Positions 10,403-17,386 of a stretch of DNA of 54,222 nucleotides are shown one piece after another. The stretch is taken from positions 1 through 54,222 of the forward strand of contig CALXCA010000013.1 in the NCBI GenBank assembly GCA_944386685.1, given 5' to 3'. This DNA comes from an uncultured Clostridia bacterium (GTDB taxonomy: Bacteria > Bacillota > Clostridia > TANB77 > CAG-508). The translations under genes and the position numbers were made by a program. Every line of letters starts with the position of its first letter. The stretch's first letter is position 1. The notes below the pieces were generated by a model, which ran no database searches, was not told the origin of the DNA, and saw only the letters and a program-made list of their open reading frames with translations.

Positions 10403-10427
10403 AAGAGTAGGATTTGCTCCTACTCTT
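10403..10427 (-). promoter_or_regulatory. Leader hairpin upstream of rimP
   Basis: AAGAGTAGGA pairs with TCCTACTCTT around a 5-nt loop, starting about 20 nt after the predicted transcription start and ending about 38 nt before the rimP ATG. The 10-bp perfect stem lacks a U-run, so it is not a good terminator. From general recall, similar GAGT-type hairpins precede rimP (ylxS) in many Firmicutes and could serve autoregulation of the nusA operon. That link is inference. Confidence 0.6.
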
Positions 10428-10452
10428 CTGCGTTCTTATTTTGTATGTTATT

Positions 10453-10481
10453 ATTATACCCTATTTTTCCAAATAATGCAA
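10453..10481 (-). promoter_or_regulatory. Promoter of the rimP-nusA-infB operon
   Basis: On the minus strand TTGCAT (10476-10481) and TATAAT (10453-10458) are separated by exactly 17 nt, a strong sigma-A type match. It overlaps the last codons of the membrane-protein gene. Predicted start near 10446. Confidence 0.72.
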
Positions 10482-11696
10482 GGGTTTTTTAATCATTTTT
10501 ATAAATATTATATTTAATATTATTAACGATATATAGAAAAATAGTGAAGTTCTTTCTCCTGATGCAAAAACTGTTGGTGAAAACATCATTATAAATCTAC
10601 TTATAAAACCGCAAAAATAAATTAAACTTGCAAGAAATTGTTTTTGTTTATTTTTATCAAATAATATTAAAATACTTATTTCAATAAATATTAATATCAA
10701 ACAATATACTATAAAACTTCCAATTTGTAATAAATATGAATTAATTAGTTCATCTTCAAATATTCTACAAAAATATTTAAAGAATATTGTTAATACTAAA
10801 GGAATTATTCCAATTATTTTTGGTATATTTTTATTAGCTCTTAAATATATATTAAACCATAATAGAACTTCAAAAATATAAAATATTACTCTGCCATCTT
10901 TAACTGTATAATCCATCATAGAATTTATGCCATTTATAGCTTTTTCTATTAATGAAAGTTCAGAAAAACCATTATACCATGTTTCTTCTTCTTTTTGTTT
11001 TCTTATAGCATTTCCTGGACAAGTTAAAATAAAAATAATAGAACAAATTATTATTAAATATGTTATGATAACATTTAATTTTATTTTCTTATTTTTTATT
11101 AAATAAATTATTCCAATTGAATATATAATAAATAAAATTCCAGCCATTTGTTCTTGATTACATGCATATATTAAGCATAAAAAATGTATTATTTTTTGGA
11201 ATGTGCTTGTTTTTTCGTTACATATAATTCTTTTCAATAATAATATTGAATATATTCCTGTTGCTGCAACCCATAAATAATTTGTTGATGTTGCAATCCA
11301 ACCTGCCTCAAAGTACAGTGAAAATGGAATTAGAAATATAAATATACTTATATATATGTTTGTTTCTCTCATATTTTCGCTTTTGTTTGTACTAATTAAT
11401 TTAGAAATAGAATATACTAATAAATAAAACATTCCTAAATTACAAATTTTATATATAAATATTGGTAAATATTTAGCAAAAAGTACTAGAATTGTTTCTA
11501 TAATTATTCTAGATGTCCATATTTGATATCTTTCAAAAATAAACGTAAATAAACTTTTTTCTTCATTTATTATTGCAAACCAAACATCATCTCCACTTTT
11601 ATTTAAGAATAAACTTGGCAGAGTGTAAATTAAAATAAGAACAATGAAAGGAATTTCTTTTAATTTTATAAATTTTTTTATATTTTCTTTTATCAC
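10461..11696 (-). CDS. Polytopic membrane protein, GT-C/DUF6056-like
   Basis: A 411-residue protein with about ten hydrophobic segments. After the first membrane segment comes NKSGDDVWFAIINEEK and then YQIWTSRIIIE. This Asp-containing first loop recalls GT-C type glycosyltransferases and the DUF6056 group of wall or teichoic-acid-associated membrane proteins. A role in transferring sugars or other groups at the outer face is possible but unproven. It lies between the caspase-like gene and the rimP operon on the same strand, and the rimP promoter begins inside its 3' end. Confidence 0.5.
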   Translation of the reverse strand: MIKENIKKFIKLKEIPFIVLILIYTLPSLFLNKSGDDVWFAIINEEKSLFTFIFERYQIWTSRIIIETILVLFAKYLPIFIYKICNLGMFYLLVYSISKLISTNKSENMRETNIYISIFIFLIPFSLYFEAGWIATSTNYLWVAATGIYSILLLKRIICNEKTSTFQKIIHFLCLIYACNQEQMAGILFIIYSIGIIYLIKNKKIKLNVIITYLIIICSIIFILTCPGNAIRKQKEEETWYNGFSELSLIEKAINGINSMMDYTVKDGRVIFYIFEVLLWFNIYLRANKNIPKIIGIIPLVLTIFFKYFCRIFEDELINSYLLQIGSFIVYCLILIFIEISILILFDKNKQKQFLASLIYFCGFISRFIMMFSPTVFASGERTSLFFYISLIILNIIFIKMIKKPLHYLEK

Positions 11697-11847
11697 TTAA
11701 TTTGAACCCTCTTTTTAATTATTATGTATTATTAATTATAAATTAAAGTACTTTATATTATTATACTTAATGTAATTTTTTTATTTATAACCTTTATATT
11801 TTTACCAAGCCCATCCATAATAGTTGGAATCTCCAATAAACCCTGGA

Positions 11848-13269
11848 TCACAGATTTTGCTTCCGAGAATTATCCCCTGCATTTCTACGAATCCATAATG
11901 ATGTAACAACAGCATCATATACTGTTTGAGTTCCTAATCTAGGAAAGAATTCCATGTCAAATTCATATGCAACACGTTGCAAAACATTAATATTCCATCC
12001 TACAAAACATCTTCCAGAATAACCATTACATCCAAATGAATCAGCCCAATTAGTATTTGCAGATGAAGAACAAGCATCAAGATAAACAAAATGCCAATTT
12101 CCATACTTGGTTGTGCTCGAAATTGTCCAATTTGAGTCATCTGTCAATATATTATATGAACCATAATTTTTACCATGACAAGCAAGATACAACCCATATA
12201 AATCTGGTCTACTAAGAACCCAATCAATATCAGTTTGACTTATTGACCAGTTTACTGGTATATATTTTGATTGATCATATCCTAATCGATTAAATGCTTC
12301 ATAAGCTTTATCAACTCTATCTTGAGAACCTATAAATCCTGCAACGCTTAACACTCTAGCACAATCCGTACTCTGAACAGAGTCTCCACCTATGTTTTCG
12401 CCTGTTTCTGCATCTATATATATTGTAGCACTCCCATTTATATCTATTTCCCAAGCTAAACGTACTGAATTCTCATTTTTCTTTGCTTCATTATTCCAAT
12501 AATAATTTGGCTTAAAAAAACTTAATTTCACATCAATTTTATTAACATCTTTAAATTTAGAAATAATAGGTTCCGCAAAACTTACAGCTTCTTCTTTTGT
12601 AATATCTGGTTTGATTTTATTCGGTTGAGTTTCATTTTTTCCAAATAACCAAATAGAACCATCCTTAGCATCAACTACAAGATTTACACAATCATATGAA
12701 TTAATTAAATCATCCCCATAGTCCCTACACCATGTTAAAACCCATGCACTTTCTGTACTATTACTGCAGTCTACAAGTTTATATTCTTCTAAGTCATTTT
12801 CAGTTTCTATCATTGAAACAATGTTTTTTAAATCTTTAACTTCTTTAATTTTAAATACTTTATCTTCCAATATTTCATTTTCTATATAGTCTTTTTTATT
12901 TTTGTCAACAATTGAATAATCGTCAAAATTTTTATACGCAATAATATTACCCATATTATCAACATCAATTTCATAATTTTCATATGTAACCCTTGTAAAT
13001 TCTCTATCTAGCTCTTTATTATAAATCATTTTAGCATCTTTTATATTTGAATCATTTGGTTTCAATATTTCAATCATTCTTTTAGAATATTCACTTATTT
13101 CTGGTATTTTTATATCAGTAGATGCAATTTCAATTTCCATTGCAGAGTTTGGAATAATTACTTGACTTTCTTTACTATCTTCAATGCTTTCGTAATTGTT
13201 CTTATTATTTAAATTTGTTGCATAAACAATACTAGTAGTTATAATAGCTATAAATAAAAATATTAGCAT
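11848..13269 (-). CDS. Secreted PepSY-like / caspase-gingipain-like protein (start disrupted)
   Basis: The N-terminus is a signal peptide or anchor (LIFLFIAIITTSIVYA). The middle has PepSY-like pieces, clearest at AWEIDINGSATIYIDAETGE. The C-terminal ~115 residues carry LYLACHGKN (His365) and VYLDACSSS (Cys400), followed by RCFVGWNINV. This His-Gly ... Asp-Ala-Cys layout is that of clan CD cysteine peptidases (caspase, gingipain, CHAT, DUF6345-like). The best SD (AGGAGG, 13308-13313) serves an ATG at 13302, but the sixth codon from there (13287-13285) is TAA in the same frame. Without it the product would begin MKKFF-x-KTFFTMLIFLF, a better signal peptide. The listed start at 13269 has no SD. 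The gene is therefore either silenced, mis-sequenced in a homopolymer-rich stretch, or weakly translated. It follows two sigma-factor fusion genes. Confidence 0.6.
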   Translation of the reverse strand: MLIFLFIAIITTSIVYATNLNNKNNYESIEDSKESQVIIPNSAMEIEIASTDIKIPEISEYSKRMIEILKPNDSNIKDAKMIYNKELDREFTRVTYENYEIDVDNMGNIIAYKNFDDYSIVDKNKKDYIENEILEDKVFKIKEVKDLKNIVSMIETENDLEEYKLVDCSNSTESAWVLTWCRDYGDDLINSYDCVNLVVDAKDGSIWLFGKNETQPNKIKPDITKEEAVSFAEPIISKFKDVNKIDVKLSFFKPNYYWNNEAKKNENSVRLAWEIDINGSATIYIDAETGENIGGDSVQSTDCARVLSVAGFIGSQDRVDKAYEAFNRLGYDQSKYIPVNWSISQTDIDWVLSRPDLYGLYLACHGKNYGSYNILTDDSNWTISSTTKYGNWHFVYLDACSSSANTNWADSFGCNGYSGRCFVGWNINVLQRVAYEFDMEFFPRLGTQTVYDAVVTSLWIRRNAGDNSRKQNL

Positions 13270-13410
13270 AGTAAAAAAAGTTTTTTAAAAAAATTTCTTC
13301 ATATTTTCCTCCTATAAATTTTTCTAAAATTTTCTTTTTTAATAATTGTTCATGTTTTTACATTAAAACCACCTCGCATTCATTCGGTTTGTTTATTTTT
13401 ATGCAAAATC

Positions 13411-15021
13411 TTAATTGTCACTTAATTGTAGAATATCTGTATTATCAACTTTTAAAGCAAAATATGGTTTTTCTTTTGAATTTTCTTTTAAAAATAAAAT
13501 AAAATCTGAATTAAAATTAAAAAATCTATTCTTAGTATTATCTCCTTGTGCCATACTTATTAAAGCCTCACTCTTTACACTTCCTCCATAATTATTAAGT
13601 TCAAAATTAACCGTTTGTAATGCTTGTCTAATATACATTTCTGTTCCTTTTATATATCTTCCACATAGTTCATCATAATTAATATCACATTTCAATTTAA
13701 TATATGGTATTTTTAATGCATCATCTTCCTGTAAATCTCTTGTTCCTGTATATTTGTTTGATTTTTCTACTAATTCAGCATAATTTTCTTCAAAGCTTTT
13801 ACCTTCTCCTGTTGTTTTATATAAAATTACATCTTCTCCTTCAAGTGTTTTTAATTTAATTGCACAATCATTTTCGTTATTGTAAAATAATATTTCACCA
13901 TTACTTCTGGCTTCTCCGCTTCTATCTGGCTCTATCCCAAAATATTTAACTTTTTCAGTTGAATTTGCAAAAGTATCATCATCTAATGTTTGAAAAGGTT
14001 CTAAAAAATTAAATTCTTTTTTTAGCATTGCATATAGTATATAAGAATTTCCATCATTCCAATCTATATTATTTAAAATTTCACTATTTTCATTAAATTT
14101 AGTTTTTATAGCATTTTCTATTGTTTCTTTTAATTTTTGGCTTGCAGAACCATGCACTTTATAAAAAGATTTTTCATTTAATTGATCTTCTTTAAAATTT
14201 TGCTTATTTAATTCATCAGCTAAAGCAGAATATCCATCTTCAAACTCAATATTGCCTCCAATCACATCATTCATAAAATCATTCCATACTAAATTAAATG
14301 TTCCAATCCATACTTTATTTGTATCTAATGATGATATTTTGCTTGTAGATATAGGATTCATTTCTGCTTTTCCTTTAAAATTCTCAACAATTTTTATTGT
14401 TGCATATACAGCTCCAGATAATATAATACTTGCAAATAATAAAATAACAAACATTTTAGAAACTTTATTCATTTTATCAAATCCTTTCTTTAGCAGGATT
14501 TTTTTTAATTGAATTTTTCCTCTATGTATTAAATTTTTTGTGTTTTGGAGAGTTTCGTTTAAAATACTAGCTGTTTCCTCATAAGATAAACCTGCAATAT
14601 TTACAAGATAAATAGCATTTCTATATCTTTCATCTAAAAGGGCTATTGATTCTAATAGTTCTTTTTTCATTTCTTCCTTTTCTATAATGTCTAATATATC
14701 TTCTTCAATTTCTTTATTTTCATTTCGTAAATATTGTTCTGTAATTTCATTTCTTCTCTTTTCTTTTTTCACATAATTAAATGCTTTGCTTTTTGCTACA
14801 AGATATATATAATATTTAAAAGAACTATCTTCTCTCATTTTATTTTGCATAACATATATAAAAGTTTCTTGTGTTAAATCTTCTGCTATTTCATAATTTT
14901 TTATAATTGTATAAATAAAATATTCAATTTTACTTTTATATTTGTTGTAAAGAAATTCAAATGCTTCTCTTTCTCCATTTAAATAATCATTGTACAATTC
15001 TTCATCTAAATCTTTCTGCAT
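13411..15021 (-). CDS. ECF sigma factor fused to a membrane-anchored serpin-like domain (copy 1)
   Basis: Residues 1-183 are an ECF sigma factor: region 2 (AEDLTQETFIYVMQN) and region 4 (AGLSYEETASILNETLQNTK, then HRGKIQLKKIL). Met184 begins a second module: a transmembrane helix (about 190-210) and an external domain of ~320 residues. That domain reads like a serpin: YILYAMLKKEFNFLEPF resembles the s3A strand region, IPYIKLKCDINYDEL the s3B/hG region, VNFELNNYGG the s5A/hinge, and FILFLKENSKEKPYFALKV the s4B-s5B C-terminus. Met184 has its own SD (AAAGGA, 14482-14487, 9 nt), so the membrane module could also be made alone. The sigma-factor call is firm and the serpin-like call is inference from pattern. 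A paralogue lies just upstream. Confidence 0.75.
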   Translation of the reverse strand: MQKDLDEELYNDYLNGEREAFEFLYNKYKSKIEYFIYTIIKNYEIAEDLTQETFIYVMQNKMREDSSFKYYIYLVAKSKAFNYVKKEKRRNEITEQYLRNENKEIEEDILDIIEKEEMKKELLESIALLDERYRNAIYLVNIAGLSYEETASILNETLQNTKNLIHRGKIQLKKILLKKGFDKMNKVSKMFVILLFASIILSGAVYATIKIVENFKGKAEMNPISTSKISSLDTNKVWIGTFNLVWNDFMNDVIGGNIEFEDGYSALADELNKQNFKEDQLNEKSFYKVHGSASQKLKETIENAIKTKFNENSEILNNIDWNDGNSYILYAMLKKEFNFLEPFQTLDDDTFANSTEKVKYFGIEPDRSGEARSNGEILFYNNENDCAIKLKTLEGEDVILYKTTGEGKSFEENYAELVEKSNKYTGTRDLQEDDALKIPYIKLKCDINYDELCGRYIKGTEMYIRQALQTVNFELNNYGGSVKSEALISMAQGDNTKNRFFNFNSDFILFLKENSKEKPYFALKVDNTDILQLSDN

Positions 15022-15119
15022 TTTTTATTATATTCCTTTCTCCAATTACAAATCTGGTTAAAAAATTAATTGCAATTATTTTCAACATTTCAATTATTTA
15101 CCTGCTTTCATATATAAAG

Positions 15120-15144
15120 AACACTAAAAGGGAAAAAAGTTTCA
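15120..15144 (-). promoter_or_regulatory. ECF-type promoter-like motif upstream of sigma-fusion copy 1
   Basis: On the minus strand TGAAAC (15139-15144) is followed by a T-run and, after 16 nt, GTT (15122-15120) and an AT-rich stretch TATATATGAAAGCA. TGAAAC with 16-17 nt spacing is the usual -35 layout of ECF sigma factors. The same arrangement precedes the paralogue, suggesting autoregulation. Confidence 0.5.
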
Positions 15145-15161
15145 AAAATTTCTATTTTATT

Positions 15162-16985
15162 TTATATTTTTTCTTTTCTTATATATTCAATTCCATATTT
15201 ATCTAACATATCTATTGTAATCTTTCCGCCTTTTAAAGCTGATTCTACAGTATCAAATTTTCCATCTATAAAATATACTAAAACATATATACTTTTATTT
15301 GATGGATAATAATATTCGTAATTTTCATCTTCGAAAAATTTGTATTCTTTCATTGTTAGTCCATCTTGATATTTTTCTGGAGAGATTGCTGTATAATCTA
15401 TTATTTTAGGTTCATCAAGTTCTTCTTTCTTTTCTAAAACATCTGTATTATCTACTTTTAATGCAAAATATGGTTGGTCAGAATTTGCTTCTTTCATAAA
15501 TATTACAAATTGGTCATCAAAATAGCAAAATCTTGGTTCCATACTAATTCCAGTTACTTCTGTTACTAAAGTAACCTCACTTGATAAATTACATCCTTTA
15601 TCATTTAAATTAAAATTTACATTTTGTATAACATCTGTAAAAAACATATTTGTATCTTTTATAAATTTTCCATATAATTCATTATGTGCAATCATTCCAT
15701 TAACTCTAACAAAAGGAACTCTTAGTTCATCTCCTTCAAGAAATTCTTTACTACCTGTATATGAACTTGCTTTATTTTGAATGTCCTTGTAGTATTCATC
15801 AAAATTTTTGTTTTCATTTGTTCTGTAAAGAATTATTTCGTCTCCTTCTTTTGTTTTTAGTTTAATTGCAAAATCATCACTACGAGCTGAATTTTCATTT
15901 TCTCTATTGAAAAATAATATTTCAACATTTTTGTTCATTTCTTCTGAACTTGCATTATTTATTCCAAAATATTTTATAATTTCTTCACTATCTCCAAAAG
16001 TCCATTCATACATATCACTAAAATTATCAAATGGGATGGCAAAGTTTAATTCTTTATTTAATGATGTATCTATTTTATATCCTTGAGTTTCTGTTCTTTC
16101 TACTAAAATACTATAATCATTTGAATCTAACATATCTTTAGTAAATGTACTTGAATTTAAGTCATCAACAACTGGTAAGTTTCCATCTTGTAAATCTATT
16201 TTATCCATTTCTAGCTGACTTTCTAATTCTTTCCATGCTATATCTAATGTTCCAACCCATAAATTGTTTATTATATTTTCATCTATTGTGCTTTGATATG
16301 ATGGATTCATAGATATATTGTGATTTCTATTATTTTTTATATAATTATTGTAAATTACAGCTCCTGCATATACAACTCCTGATAATAATGTTCCAACTAA
16401 TATTACTATTAATAAAACTTTTAATGATTTATTCATATCATCAAATCCTTTCTTTATTAAAATTTTTCTTAATTTGCTTTTCCCTCTGTGTACAAGATTT
16501 TTTATATTTGGTACTGTTTCTCCTAGTATTTCTGCTGTTTCTTTATATGACAATCCCTCTATGTTAGAAAGGTATATTGCATTTTTATACTTGTCCTCTA
16601 ATAAATTTATTGATTCTAGCACTTCTTTTCTTTTCTCGTTTTTTGTAATAATATCAATTATATCTTCTTCTATTTGTGCATTTTCTTTTGAAAAATATTG
16701 TTCATTTATTTCTTTTTTTCTATTTTCTGAATCGACATAATTATATGCTCTACATTTTGCAACTAAATATATGTAATATTTAAATGCATATCCTTCTTTT
16801 ATTTTGTTTTGAATAACATATATAAATACTTCTTGTGTAATGTCTTCTGCTTTTTGGTAGTCTTTAATTATATTATATATAAAGTATTGTATTTTATTTT
16901 TGTATTTATTATATAATATTTCAAATGCACTTTTTTCGCCATTTAAATATTCATTATATAATTTTAGGTCTATATCATTTTCCAT
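15162..16985 (-). CDS. ECF sigma factor fused to a membrane-anchored serpin-like domain (copy 2)
   Basis: Paralogue of the 13411 gene with the same layout. The sigma module is again exactly 183 codons when the ATG at 16985 is used; that ATG has AAAGGA 12 nt upstream, while an upstream ATG at 16997 touches the SD. It has region 2 (AEDITQEVFIYVIQN) and region 4 (GLSYKETAEILGETVPNIKN), a transmembrane segment after Met184 (VLLIVILVGTLLSGVVYAG) and the serpin-like domain ending FVIFMKEANSDQPYFALKV. About 85 extra residues follow, with two Tyr-rich strands and LVYFIDGKFDTVESAL, which I do not recognise. An internal SD (16446-16451) precedes Met184 by 9 nt as in copy 1. First gene of the block. Confidence 0.75.
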   Translation of the reverse strand: MENDIDLKLYNEYLNGEKSAFEILYNKYKNKIQYFIYNIIKDYQKAEDITQEVFIYVIQNKIKEGYAFKYYIYLVAKCRAYNYVDSENRKKEINEQYFSKENAQIEEDIIDIITKNEKRKEVLESINLLEDKYKNAIYLSNIEGLSYKETAEILGETVPNIKNLVHRGKSKLRKILIKKGFDDMNKSLKVLLIVILVGTLLSGVVYAGAVIYNNYIKNNRNHNISMNPSYQSTIDENIINNLWVGTLDIAWKELESQLEMDKIDLQDGNLPVVDDLNSSTFTKDMLDSNDYSILVERTETQGYKIDTSLNKELNFAIPFDNFSDMYEWTFGDSEEIIKYFGINNASSEEMNKNVEILFFNRENENSARSDDFAIKLKTKEGDEIILYRTNENKNFDEYYKDIQNKASSYTGSKEFLEGDELRVPFVRVNGMIAHNELYGKFIKDTNMFFTDVIQNVNFNLNDKGCNLSSEVTLVTEVTGISMEPRFCYFDDQFVIFMKEANSDQPYFALKVDNTDVLEKKEELDEPKIIDYTAISPEKYQDGLTMKEYKFFEDENYEYYYPSNKSIYVLVYFIDGKFDTVESALKGGKITIDMLDKYGIEYIRKEKI

Positions 16986-17240
16986 TTTTATTTTCATTCC
17001 TTTCTAGCCTTAAATCTGGTTGTAGAAAAGTTATTTTCAGTCTTAAACATCCTAGTATAGTTATTTTTAGTATAACACATTATAAGCTCCAATATGTTTT
17101 TTATCTCTCATAAGTTTTTATTACTAGAAATCTTTTATAGTATATATTACAAGTAAAAATATTGCCATATAAACATAAAAAAATTAAAATTTGATTAGAT
17201 TAGAATTCTTTTTCTATCAATTTTGCTTTTCATATATACA

Positions 17241-17266
17241 AACAAATTAAAATAAAAAAAGTTTCA
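17241..17266 (-). promoter_or_regulatory. ECF-type promoter-like motif upstream of sigma-fusion copy 2
   Basis: Minus strand TGAAAC (17261-17266), a T-run, 17 nt, then GTT (17243-17241) and TATATATGAAAAGCA. It matches the motif at 15120-15144 in both boxes and in the bases after them. It lies ~245 nt before the start codon, leaving a long leader. The rest of the 17000-17386 gap is AT-rich sequence plus the terminator at 17310-17348. Confidence 0.5.
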
Positions 17267-17309
17267 GTTTTTATAAAACTATTTTTATAATAATTATCAG
17301 CCTTACGTA

Positions 17310-17348
17310 AAGAAACTGGAATAATTTTAGTAATTATTCCAGTTTCTT
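17310..17348. terminator. Rho-independent terminator-like hairpin after the P-type ATPase gene
   Basis: AAGAAACTGGAATAATT (17310-17326) is perfectly complementary to 17332-17348 with a TTAGT loop. The tail on the minus strand (TTTCTTTACG) is only moderately U-rich. It separates the ATPase gene from the sigma-fusion block. Confidence 0.7.
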
Positions 17349-17386
17349 GCTTGTTAAATACATTCTATATTAAAAGTGAAAAATTT

